This document shows, in pieces, positions 46,229-56,136 of a stretch of DNA of 64,000 nt. This DNA is from Nitzschia sp. DOCU1 (taxonomy: Eukaryota > Bacillariophyta > Bacillariophyceae > Bacillariales > Bacillariaceae). Positions within the stretch are counted from its first letter, which is position 1, and each line of letters starts with the position of its first letter. The translations under genes and the position numbers were made by a program. Where the stretch lies: positions 1,922,001 to 1,986,000 of the forward strand of contig OX595996.1 of NCBI GenBank assembly GCA_951394045.1. The letters run 5' to 3'. The notes under the pieces were generated by a model that was given only the letters and a program-made list of their open reading frames with translations, was not told the origin of the DNA and did no database searches.

Positions 46229-47476
46229 CTTGTAGCGAAAGCAACCAAACGGTAACATAAAGGTTGTCAAGTTGCTTGCGCGTTCGGTTAATGGCAGATG
46301 ATAGTAACCCATTGAAAGATCAAGGCATGTAGCGTAACGATATTTTCCGATGTTTGGAAATCGTCCGCCTCCGCCTCCACGTCCTCTTCCGCCTCCATGC
46401 CTGCCATTGCGCTGCGCATTGGCAGATGCGGTACCACGGTAGTAATTGTGATAATTGTTGTTATTATTGTTATTGTTGGGCCCGTAGTTGTAGTTGCCTT
46501 GTTGATAATACGGCTGAGGATGCTGCCGTGGCTGATAAAAGAAATTATTGGGTCTTGAAGAAAATGATGAATCTCGATTGTGTCCTCGTCCTCGTCCGTG
46601 GTAATTGTGCCGCTCTCCACCACGCATGGTAGGTCTGGAGCCGGTAGCGGGTGCTGCTGCGTAACGATTTCTCTTGTTTGAACGATCAAAACCATCATAG
46701 ACCGCCATCATGTCCTTGATTTTTCCTAGACCAAAACGATGATTACCTCCAATCATAGCGAAGCCAGTCTTCCAACGATCTGGGATAATGTGCAAGATAA
46801 TGGAAACCATCTCTTGCTCCCCTAGCGAGCCCACTGTCCACAGTAAATCATCGGTCATCGCCTCCTTGGCATATTGTAGTTGTTCTCTAGCCGAGATATA
46901 CTCATCTTGATACTGTAGCATCTGCTGCCTATCAAGTAGATAAGGCAGGTAAGAGCTGTAGAGCTCTAACGCATCAAAATATTCATGAAAAGTCATTCCT
47001 GCTGGAATTCTTTGTTCGTTCAAGTATTCCTTTTGCGAGAAGAAAGCATCGTCATCGTGTGCAACCTTCTTCACAATAAACTCGGAAACACATCGCTTGA
47101 ACAGTAGGAATGTGGGTGTTGCTCTGCCTCTTATCCTTTGTTCTACCTCATTCCACTTTTGTTCAGCGATGGAGGCCAAACACTTTTTCCATTCAACAAA
47201 CAGTTCTGTAGCATCCACTACTGGCTGCGTGTTCCACAGTCCTTTTGCCTTGGCCCATGTTTGAAACTGGGTTAAGGTTACCAGGAGGGATACCAAATCT
47301 TCATTCGTGTTTCCACTAAAAGTTCGCACCTGAAAGGTGGACTTTTCCTCTGATCCATCTTGTAGTCTTCGTGTAATCTGCTTCTTCGTACACACCCTCG
47401 CATCATCTGTCGTCTGATAATGCGCCTTGCAGAGTAAGGGCATAGGAGCCGCCGCGTCTGATATCTGGAAGTTCAT
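46229..47476 (-). CDS. Gag polyprotein fused by deletion to RT N-terminal piece
   Basis: A 416-codon frame begins at an ATG (MNFQISDAAAP). Residues about 60-270 form an alpha-helical capsid-like region. The next part is Arg/Gly/Asn-rich with RGRGHNRD, an Asn8 run and GRGRGGGGGRF, typical of nucleocapsid RNA binding, without a CCHC knuckle. It then passes straight into KYRYATCLDLSMGYYHLPL of reverse transcriptase. The expected protease is missing, so this is a deletion fusion. TGA ends it at FRYK (46226-46228). Confidence 0.8.
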
Positions 47477-47535
47477 TGTTAGTTGTTAATCGTATTTTTT
47501 TATCTTTCTCATTGTTTTGGGATTTGATATCAAAC

Positions 47536-47671
47536 TGTCCCAGGGCTCTACGTAGCGCTCACGAGATGATCAGGGAGAAAAGTATGAGCTATTAGCGTTA
47601 GCCCTATTGTTAATATGCAAACGGTAAAAGGGACTGAAGAAGTCCTTTCAATCGTATCGCCGAGCGGTTCA
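47536..47671 (-). repeat. LTR (5' LTR of minus-strand element)
   Basis: 136 bp from TGTCCCAGGG to CGGTTCA, two differences from the partner LTR, followed by the target duplicate TGTTG (47672-47676). Being upstream of gag on the minus strand it would carry the promoter. Confidence 0.92.
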
Positions 47672-49089
47672 TGTTGATGCCGGTAATCTGTGCTCGGAGG
47701 GGGCGGCGGGCATGCGTCGGCGGCAGGTCCTCCCACCAATTTGGATTTGCGAACTTTCAAAATGTTAATTTATTGAATTTGGAATTTCGTTTTGAAATGC
47801 TTTTTTACAGTTGTCTATGGGTGTCTATCAGAAAGTTGGTGTGTCTATCAGAATCTTCCGGTCGATTCGTGTTGAAAAGGGCCAAAAAGGATGAAATAGC
47901 CCTTCTTTTTCATAATAATGGGCATCTTTTGTCAAATGTCTATCAGATGCTACCTACGTGACCGCGGGGTTGCCAATTAATCTGTGTAAAGAGTTGGCAT
48001 GCAACAGTTTGCGGCACTGACGATAAACCGTCTGTCAGTCAGCTCGGAGCAAGGGAGGGCTGGTGTGCAAGTCGGCCCTTCACCTACCAGGTCTACACAT
48101 CCTACCGTATGACACTTTTGGATGTGATCGGGTGATACGAAATCATTCAACCGCGATTGTCGTTAAGTCCGTAAAAGAGGCGAGGGGCAGTTGCTCGAGT
48201 TGAATGTGGAAACGCATCGTGGCTCCTATTTACGTCTTCTTTAATTAATCTGTGTAAAGAGTTGGCATGCAACAGCGATTGCCTGAATGAACAACGTAGC
48301 TCCTATTTATGCATGATTGTCGTGAAAGGGGCAATTGCTCGAGATGACATAACAATAATAATTGAAATGCAAACATTCGAATTGGTTCCTGCTGGGCAGG
48401 AATTGATGGTCCGGAACAATCATGATGCAAATATCCATTTTTGTCGACGGTTCTGCATGGCTCTTTGGATCCTCAAGGCTTCGCTTTGGTGACACCTACC
48501 GGTAGTATGTTTCTCTACGTGCTTCTACAGAGACTCACCAAGTCGTTATCACAATGTCATTTTTTGCAAGAGATACTGCATATGATTGTCGTCAAAGGGG
48601 CAATTGCTCGAGATGACTGAGGAAACACTACGTAATCTGTTTTGTTTCTTCTTAAATGATTCCAGAGATGTTTGGGAAAGAAATTCGAAAAACATAATAG
48701 CTCTTATGATTGCCGTTTTTCAGTGCTATGTCGACAGAACACCGAGACTTGGCCGCATTCATATCCACATAAGCAGGTCCTGAACGGAAAGCTGTCGCCA
48801 CCCTTAGTACAATTAGCTTGCCTAAGGCGATTCCTGCTAGGCAGGAATTGAAGACCTGAAACTTCCTGGAATGGTCCGGAAGAATCATGATGCCAAGATC
48901 CATTTTAGTCGACGTTCCCCATTCCTAGTGCGTGGTGCTTTGCATCCCGAAGGCTTCGCTTTTATGCAACATATATGTTTCTCTATGTGCTCTTACAGGG
49001 AATCACCAACATCATGATGATGGAAGTCGTTTTCACAATCTCATATTTTGCAGGAGCTGTCACTTTTGAGCCCTCACCAACGAAGCAGT
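47672..49089. repeat. Intergenic with nested short repeats and a duplicated leader
   Basis: A 32-bp phrase (ATTAATCTGTGTAAAGAG ... CAACAG) occurs at 47976-48007 and 48244-48275. A 52-bp segment at 48199-48250 repeats 43406-43457 with one mismatch, so copies lie on both sides of the LTR element. Two diverged tandem units follow, about 48300-48575 and 48576-49055. Both start ATGATTGTCGTSAAAGGGGC and contain TTCCTGCTRGGCAGGAATTGA, CATGATGC, GGCTTCGCTTT and TATGTTTCTCTA. The second ends 35 bp before the lectin start, so they may be promoter duplications. Confidence 0.6.
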
Positions 49090-50466
49090 ATGCGGATCAT
49101 CTTTTCTCTTTTCTTGCTTGCCGCTGGCGGCACTCAAAGTAATGCTTTTGTCAAAGCGGGAGACGACGCGGAGGTAAGCAGTATCGAAGAGGTTGATATG
49201 ACGGTGCTGGTGAGAGGATGGCTCCGTCTTCAATAATGATTGAGTGTGCAGCATCAAAATTCGGGCTGGCTCGTCATGAGTGGTGACTTGATCTGCTGGT
49301 GTTGTGGTCGTTGTTTGTTGAAATCCTGGCTGCTCTCTCACCTTCATCTATTTGTCTCCATTCCCTCTTCATCGACCATCATGATCTTCTTCCTCTCGTC
49401 ATGATCAACCTCTTGTTCCCATCCCCAGCAACGACGCAATGTTCTCGTCCGGGGAGGCGTTGGCGCTGGTCCTTCAAGCGATACTACTACCGGAGCCGAC
49501 GGCCGCGGCAAGATTAGTGAAGAGATACTGGAAGCTCTGCCAGAAGAAGACTCGCTTCGTCGCCAATTGGCACCCATGTTCGACCAAGACACTTCCTTCG
49601 GCACCACTTGTCCTGCCGTTCCTCCCGATCCATTTGGATGTCCGGCTGGCAAACGAGGCGTTTGTTACTATCATGTTGGAAGCAAGTCAATGACTGCAGG
49701 TCACTTTCACACAAAGTGTGTGTATTTTTCCGAGCTTACCAACGTGAATGTCGGTAGTCCATTGAACGGTTCCAGTGACAAGTACCTTGCAGCTTGTGCT
49801 CCTTGCGGCTGCTCTGCTGCATTTACTGGCGAATATATCAAAGTTGGCAAAAGCGCCAATGGTCTTGTGTGCCCCTCCGCAGTGCCCTCCAAAGAGCCCT
49901 CCCAAGAACCCTCCCAAGAGCCAAGCACCACGCCTACCGACAGCTGCCTTGCTTGCGACGGAAACCCAGTTTTCGTTTTGAATGAAGGTCTCATGTCGTT
50001 TGACAGTCACGATGCCTTTGCCAAGTCCATTGGATGTCAAATGGCTTCGATTCATAGTGCAGGCGAGCAAGCCGCAGCTAAAGCTACGTTGACAGGGCTC
50101 CCTGATCTTCTTTGGGTTTATATTGGTTTGAAAAAGAATGACCCGACGAACTTTCCAAATGACTACACATGGACCGACGGCTCGGGTCCAACTTTCACGT
50201 CGGAGCCGGGCACTCTAAATGGCAATAATAATCCACCTGGTGTCTACACCAATTGGATTCCGAGTCTTGACCCAGGCAATGTTGGCGCTACTCAGGAGCC
50301 ATTTGTGGCTCTCTTTCCAACTTATCAGAGCGACCCATATGGTCGAGGCAGGTGGGCTGACGTTCCAGCGACTCCCCCGGCTCCCGCACTTTACAAGTGC
50401 TGCCAGACACCAAGCAACCCTACTAATCTTGTCGGATGCGAGGTTCCCGCTCCCGGAGGTAGGTAA
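49090..50466 (+). CDS. Secreted C-type lectin-like protein
   Basis: Two exons (49090-49173 and 49429-50466) around a 255-bp GTAAGC...CCAG intron encode 373 aa. Exon 1 is the signal peptide (MRIIFSLFLLAAGGTQSNAF). A Cys-rich region follows (FGTTCPAVPPDPFGCPAGK, CAPCGCSAAF), then a linker with repeated PS-x-EPS units (SKEPSQEPSQEPSTTP), a style common in diatom surface proteins. The C-terminal C-type lectin fold has FDSHDAFAKSIGCQMASIHS, LWVYIGLKK, YTWTDGSGPTF, YTNWIPSLDPGN, then GRWADVP and a Cys pair. The W-x-D and N-W-x-P positions fit the fold. The QPD/EPN sugar-binding triad is not obvious, so carbohydrate binding is uncertain. It is likely extracellular or in the frustule/mucilage. Confidence 0.82.
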
Positions 50467-50955
50467 AGTCGTCCGAGGACAACCAATGTTACATGACATA
50501 CACAAAGAACAAGAGAACTACTCTACGACAGCAGTCGCCCAATAAGGAGACACACACACACAAGGAAAAAAACCAAAAAAAGAGCTAGCAGTATTCAAAT
50601 AAGATAAAAGTGCCAAAGAACGTGTGAACGATTGTCCCTGACCGGCCATGCCCTTGTGTTGAGCCTGTACTTTGCCCATCTAAGTCGTCTTCTACTACTA
50701 GTCGGAGCCATTTAGTCAAAGAAGTCCTCTTTGGGCGTTGGAACAGGTAGTCGCATGAGTCGTTTCGGAAGGAACTTTCGATGGCAAAAATTCGCCACCA
50801 CGCGGAAAAGAGAGCGCGGGGAACGTTGAAAAGGCGAACTCCGAGAGGGAAACCACCATGACCACCCATCGTCGTTCCGTGTTCGGAGCAACCTTTCACT
50901 TCCATTGACAGCGGTTGCCGTCAATATACAACATATCTTACATACTACTTTGTCA
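50467..50955. other. Intergenic
   Basis: 489 bp with an ACACACACACA run at about 50551 and A-rich stretch. It may hold the promoter of the NAR1-like fragment. Confidence 0.35.
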
Positions 50956-51252
50956 ATGACTTTGACTCCAGCTAATAGCAGTAATAATGGTGTCGTCGTC
51001 CTAGACACGATCGATGACTATTTGGCTCCGTCACAAGCTTGCATAAATCCGCTCTTTCAACCAGAAAACGACGTGAAATCGTCGGACAAGTCGGCCGCTA
51101 CAGCTGCAGCTACAGCGACGACGACTCCAGCGATTGTGGTACCCGGTGCACGTCAACGACGACGACGAGTGGTTGCAGGGGTGGCTCCTGCTCGGAAAGA
51201 AGTCGAAGAAGAGCCGCAAGTGGCGTCGGCAATCACAGAAGACGACGGAAAT
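50956..51252 (+). pseudogene. NAR1/NARFL-like Fe-S assembly factor, 5' fragment
   Basis: An ATG-started frame (MTLTPANSS) reads GVVVLDTIDDYLAPSQACINP in its first 35 residues. The D-D-x-hydrophobic-x-P-S-Q-x-C-I-x-P pattern is the conserved N-terminus of cytosolic Fe-S cluster assembly factor NAR1, whose Cys is a ligand of the N-terminal cluster. A low-complexity Ala/Thr and Arg/Glu linker follows, ending VASAITEDD. At about 51253 the sequence abruptly becomes the segmental duplication, before the CxxCxxC and hydrogenase-like parts. The frame then runs antisense-like through the GPCR tail to a stop at 51384. So only the first ~100 codons remain. Confidence 0.62.
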
Positions 51253-51664
51253 GGGCGAAATGGCAGATCTCTTTTCGTTCCTTTACTATTTGCAAGTCGT
51301 CACGAGTGCCGTCCTGGCAATCGTGGCGACGATTTGGGTCTTTTGCAGTTGTCGGACACAGTTACCCCCAACTCGACGGCATGATTTTAGTCTCGAGATT
51401 TCCGCGGAACGAAAAACTCTACTAGATCGAGTCGCCTTTCGGGCAGCCTTTTATTGCTTGGCCTATTTGAATACTGTCGCTTGGCCGGTAATGGCACGAA
51501 TTTTCGCCTCAACCATGGCGCGGCGCCAACTTCCGAGTTTTCACAGCGTTCCAAAAGCGGTCGAAAAAGTGGTCAACCATCGGGGATTTCGACCAGTCAT
51601 GTATCCAACAGCTTCCGAACTTCCGAACAACCACAAAGTCTTCTCTTGTTGTCACAAGAAATAG
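51253..51664 (+). pseudogene. GPCR-like gene, 3' tail only (right duplication copy)
   Basis: Carries LYYLQVVTSAVLAIVATIWVF and VAFRAAFYCLAYLNTVAWP, almost identical to the left copy. The upstream helices are absent because the duplication boundary lies here. In this frame the fusion with the NAR1-like fragment is out of register. No start codon of its own is evident. Confidence 0.55.
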
Positions 51665-53853
51665 GCGACGTAAAAGCCGACAAAGAAACATGAGTACGAA
51701 TGATGACGGACTCAACAATACAAGCAAGACGAACGGAAGGAGAAGCAAGGGTTGCTTCATGCAATATCGAGCGGGTATTTCCGTTTGCATTCCTTTGGAA
51801 TCTTTTTGCGAACAGTACTCTCGTTGTGAGAGCTCCGGCTGCCCATGGATATTGCTAGACGACGACAGCACTTGCTCATCCCGCCACATGCGCATCCATA
51901 CAAAGCTTTTATTTGGAGCCTTGCAGCGCCGTTATCGGGTCAAGTACATTCCGTATCATCAAAATCTCCCCCGTGGGGCCAGAAAAATAGCGTTACATTA
52001 CGGTATCCTTTCGGAGACGTAGCTAGTAGCGAGGATGAGGACTACGAGGCCATTTACCATTTCCATTCTTTGCTCCTCTGGAATAATAGTGCTTGCTAAA
52101 AAGTCTCTGTAACATGCCTGTTTTTTAAATAGCTCCTGTTGTGGTAGGTCTCATCGTCGGTAGGTACTAGCATTTGGGAACCCAAACAAATGAATATATC
52201 AAAAGCGACCCCTGGTGTCCAGTTGCAGCCTATCATACAACAGCAGGTTTGAATCATTCCCGATCAAATTTTATGGCGCGAAGTTCTCACCGGCGCGGTG
52301 CGCTGGCCCGCCGTGTGCGCGCACCAAAAGCCATGATGTTTTGTGGCGGCAGCAATCAAGGACACAAATTTCTCCTCATAATCGTCATTGATTCACAACA
52401 AAATACCAGATTCCACTCGTGCAACAACACAATCCTAACATGTCAGACGATTCGGATGACGATTCTCTCTTGTTGGATCAACCCGTGTTTGGCAAATCCA
52501 AAAAGAAGCGAAAGGACGCGGACAGTGAGTATTTGGAACGCATTGTTGAATTGCAACAAAAAGAGGCCCAGCAAGCCTTTCAAATTGCTCGTTTGGAACG
52601 ACAAGATGATGAAAAAGGCGCTGTCAAATCCGTGACAGAATTTCGAGAACAACAGCAGCAGCAAAACGAAAAAGATGCAAAAGAGTCCGCTCGTGGCGGA
52701 CCTGCTGCTGCTTCGTTGTCGTCGTCATATTCGTTGTGGACGACACGTCCCACGTTGTACGTGACTCGACCCCGATTGCCCCAGTCGCGATCCCAGGTAC
52801 TAGATTTATTAGATCGTCTACTGGGAGAACAACCTCCTTCCAACTGGCAAGCCGAGCTGGCCAAGCATTTATCCCAGGATACATTGGAAGATGCCCTGGG
52901 AAGGGCAACGTTTCGTCGCACCTTGCTAAAGTCGTCGCTGACATTTTCCCCGACTATGATTCAATGGCTTTTAATGGTCGTTGTGTGTCTACCTGAAATT
53001 CAGACAAAACAAGAAGAAACAGAAGAAGCTGCTACTGACAATAAGGCGAAGGCGAAGAAGAACAACCAGAACTCGCTCTCCAGCAGCAACAGCCGCATGG
53101 CCCGCCTTGCCACGGGCGCCTATTGTCTCTTGAGAGAAATATTGGAGAAACAGCAACAACCTCTATGGACACTTGACGACTTGCTACAACAATTGCAACA
53201 CTATTTTGGGATGAAGATGACCGCGGATAGTAGCTCGGCCCCCAAGGATGATTCACCAGAGACAACTGAAGATGCTGCCGATAAGGATGCACCAGACGCA
53301 GACGCAGCGGATGACGGCGAAAAGTATTGTGGCAATATTCTTCACAAGGAACTATCCGTGGCGCGTTTCCTACAATTGTGGGAATGTGCTCTTCGTCGAG
53401 GGCTGGTTGTTGCCTCGGGCCCCAAAGTATACGAGCAGGCGTTGAAGTGCATGGTATGGCTCATTACAGCTGCATCCGATCCGCTAATTGAAAACAGGTA
53501 GGCTACGTTTGTGTCGGGGTCGTCATGAAAGGAAAAAAGGAAAAAGCTCATATTTTGCGTTTCTATCGTGTTTTGTATTCGTTCTAGACAACCTGTCAAG
53601 TTTCATCTTCAATCGATTTTGCATTCCTTATTGGGTATTGCCGAAGCGTCTGGAGATGCCTTGATTATTCCAGGACAACTCTTAACCATGCTGGTAGAAC
53701 AACAAGAAAAATTGGCGACCAAGCCCCAAGAACCTTCTGTCCCTAATACTTGCTGGGTGACATGGTTCGCCCCTGGAATGATACTCTTGGCCACGCCTCG
53801 TTCCGTCGGACGTTTTGTGCATTCGCCATCCTCCGAATTGCGACTCGAATTGT
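51253..53853. repeat. Segmental duplication, right copy
   Basis: Direct-orientation partner of 37498-40225. Here the 3' side continues into the full PIP-box gene, while the 5' side is cut within the GPCR-like gene and joined to NAR1-like sequence. About 140 bp present in the left copy (38475-38620) are absent near 52230. Confidence 0.92.
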
Positions 53854-54437
53854 GTAAAAGCTCACTAGCATCTCTTCCTTTAAGGGATAACAGTGACTGG
53901 GGACTAGCGATGCGACAAGTCTTGGAACGGTGGAGTGTCGGTTCCTCTTCTGAGGACGACAATGACAAGATGATCTCTACGAGTCACCTAGGGTTGGCAA
54001 ACGCTTTTGTGGCTCTTTCTCGGATGCGACCTCTAGTTACCAAAGGCGAAGATGAACCGATTTGCTTGGCCGCCTTGGAACTTGCCATGGCATGTATGGA
54101 CCTTGCCTTGGCGGATCTTCATCAACACTACAAGGAACAAGTCAGCAACCGCCATGACGACAAGCTGGCGGCGCAACAACAGCAACCGTCCCACAGTCTG
54201 CCTGCCTTTCTCAAAAAGGTCCTGGAGGATTTGAATTCCATCACGACTGAATTGATTGATAAGAGCAAGCCATGGGTATTGGGACAAGCCGACTTTATGC
54301 GTCTGAATTATTATCTGCTTTGTTTTCGACAAATTCCGCGTTTGGAAACGCCCTTGACGGGCAAATCGACTACACCCGGTGCGCAACGAACCTTGGATCA
54401 GTTTTTTGGTGGTCGGGGTGCGACAGCGGTGAAATGA
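52440..54437 (+). CDS. Nuclear helical protein with C-terminal PIP box (intact copy), function unknown
   Basis: Two exons (52440-53497 and 53588-54437) with a 90-bp GTAGGC...CTAG intron give 635 aa. The N-terminus is acidic (MSDDSDDDSLLLDQPVF). A Lys-rich patch (KSKKKRKDAD) could be a nuclear signal. A Glu/Gln-rich coiled coil (residues 30-95) follows, then about 450 residues of amphipathic helices with HEAT-like spacing, such as VLDLLDRLLGEQP and WTLDDLLQQLQHYFG. The last 17 residues contain QRTLDQFF (619-626), a perfect PCNA-interaction motif (Q-x-x-L-x-x-F-F). This suggests a replication- or repair-linked protein. Resemblance to SMC5/6-loading CANIN/SLF2-type proteins came to mind from the architecture, but I cannot support it by motif. 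A second, broken copy lies at 38812. Confidence 0.8.
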
Positions 54438-55179
54438 AGCAAATTGGAAGGAGAGAGCATGTTCCTCGAGACTTGGGACGAGTCAGTCTATAACGTGTTT
54501 TTGTTGAACCATTTGACCCAGTCCCATTACCTAGAGAGGCTGACGAGTTTATGATGCCATAGTTTATTGTACACCCAATCCTAGAGGGCCGGCGACAAAT
54601 CCTTGTAACCGAGTCAGCAACGAGGCGTCTAATTGATTCTTCATAGGCGGCTGACGCGACTCCCCCCAGATCTTAAAAAGGTATCTATCCTAAATACCTA
54701 TTGGCCTTAGTTCCGGTCATCGTATCTTTTTAGAAGCAAGTAGCGTGGTAGGGGGGGGGGGGGGGGGGGGCGTGGTACGCGTGGAAGGCAGAAGCTGGTT
54801 TTTTAGCGAAGGGGGAATAATTGAGGGGAAATTACGTAGCGGAATGGCGATGGAACACGATGTGGGTAAAGATGGAAGTGGGATGGCTCGCAGCAAGAGG
54901 ATTATGATTCGGGAGGTGGCAACACTTGGTATTGATATTGCACTAGGTTAGGATTCAACGTGTCCGTTGAGGAAGGTTCGCAGCGAGAGGATGAATAGTT
55001 GATGTGGAAGGTCGCGGTGGAAGCATTGATGTGAAATTAGTGCATCCTATTTGGAGCACCAAACCAACGCGTGTGGCGTACCTTGGGAGGTCGTTCGTGA
55101 TGCGGGAGGATAGTATCGCATCGTATTTAGATCGTATTAGAGTAAGGAAAACTAGAGTATGTCTATTTAGAGCAATTAT
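54438..55179. other. Intergenic with G20 homopolymer
   Basis: No gene. A run of 20 G (54751-54770) is flanked on both sides by CGTGGTA. Short plus-strand ORFs here start with TTG/GTG and have no features. Confidence 0.5.
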
Positions 55180-56136
55180 TCAACGCTGTCTATCTGTGAA
55201 TCGGTAAAGGGATCGTTGTTCAATCTCACTCTGGCTGATAGTTTCTTGGTTAGTGAAGTAGCCCAAACCCATAGTAACGTTGTAGGATACGCTTCCGTCG
55301 CTTGAGCGGACGAAGTCCGTCACACGGCCCAAGGAAGTTTTCAAAAACTCGCCAGCCCAGTCGCGACGCACGACGAGGCGATCCAAGAAATCCACTGGAT
55401 GCTCGTCAGAGTTTTCTTTTGACTGCAAGATAATCTCATGCCCTCTTTCAATAGATGAAATTGCACGAATGATACCATTTGAAGTCATTCTTGCGTTAGG
55501 AGGTGGGGTATTTTCATGCGATAAGCGAATAAACGCAGCGCCAAAGTGTAATACTCCATCATCGGCTTCAAAGGTTTCGTGGGGATATTTCAAAGTGATA
55601 ATGTCTCCTTCCTTGCGGGGAATGAGAGCAAATATTCCGTATTCGTAGTCGTCGATGGCTTTCGATTGAATTGTCTTTAATTCCAGCAGTGAAACGAATG
55701 TATCCTCTTCATGCAGTCCTGCGTGAATGTTGACTCGCATCTTAAGTCGTAGCGGTCCTCCAACTGGAGTTACTGCTCGTTTAGCTCCCATTTTGGTAAT
55801 TTTTGTCGCTGCAAGCTCCCAAAGGCATAATACTGGGTGAGTGACACCTACGGAACCCACTTGTGGCGGTGAGTGGAAGAAATCTTTTTCAGTTGACGAT
55901 ATAAAGTGCCCGAACTTTCGAATGTCAATGTGGTCGTCGCAATGCATTAGTGGCGCTTTGTAAGAGGACAAAGCAACTGTAATCCAGGGAATTTGATAGT
56001 CATAGACTGCGTATACCATCATTGTTGTTCTTGGGTCGAAAATGGAATGAAGAAGATGTGACAATGGATTACGATCATGCGGAACCGCATGTATGAGCTC
56101 GAGTACTCCGTACGGAATTGTTCGAGGCACTACCAA
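55180..56136 (-). CDS. SET-domain-like protein, 5' end unresolved
   Basis: A 318-codon frame ends at a TGA at 55180-55182. Residues about 165-240 resemble a SET core: YEYGIFALIPRKEGDIITL (the G-x-F/G-x-G edge), FIRLSHENTPPPNARM (in place of the N-H-x-x-x-P-N knot), and RAISSIERGHEIIL (in place of I-x-x-G-E-E-L). The canonical NH and Y residues are altered, so catalytic activity is doubtful. The left-most codon is TTG. The open frame continues to a TAG at about 56275 without an ATG, and the first ATG is internal (Met39). A 5' exon may be missing or the gene decayed. Confidence 0.5.
   Translation of the reverse strand: MVVPRTIPYGVLELIHAVPHDRNPLSHLLHSIFDPRTTMMVYAVYDYQIPWITVALSSYKAPLMHCDDHIDIRKFGHFISSTEKDFFHSPPQVGSVGVTHPVLCLWELAATKITKMGAKRAVTPVGGPLRLKMRVNIHAGLHEEDTFVSLLELKTIQSKAIDDYEYGIFALIPRKEGDIITLKYPHETFEADDGVLHFGAAFIRLSHENTPPPNARMTSNGIIRAISSIERGHEIILQSKENSDEHPVDFLDRLVVRRDWAGEFLKTSLGRVTDFVRSSDGSVSYNVTMGLGYFTNQETISQSEIEQRSLYRFTDRQR

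Larger units (their letters stand above)
44742..47671 (-). mobile_element. Ty3/gypsy-type LTR retrotransposon, internally deleted and inactive
   Basis: 2930 bp with 136-bp LTRs and a 5-bp target duplication TGTTG (44737-44741 and 47672-47676). On the minus strand: Gag, then part of reverse transcriptase (DLSMGYYHLPL, YIDDI active site), then integrase pieces (CDSCQKGK, DLAGPW, ERLHRT), then the pol tail ending at the LTR. Protease, the N-terminal part of RT and almost all RNase H are missing, through two deletions. An in-frame TGA follows FRYK, a frameshift lies near 45750, and another stop lies in the integrase (about 45410). No recognisable primer-binding site follows the 5' LTR. Nearly identical LTRs show a rather recent insertion; since it already lacked internal parts, it was probably mobilised in trans. 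Confidence 0.92.

Noticed and set aside
48262..48492. 76-codon plus-strand ORF
   Set aside because: Lies inside the duplicated leader and its frame is not kept in the second unit.
54745..54951. ORF starting in the G20 run
   Set aside because: Poly-Gly from a homopolymer; no coding character.
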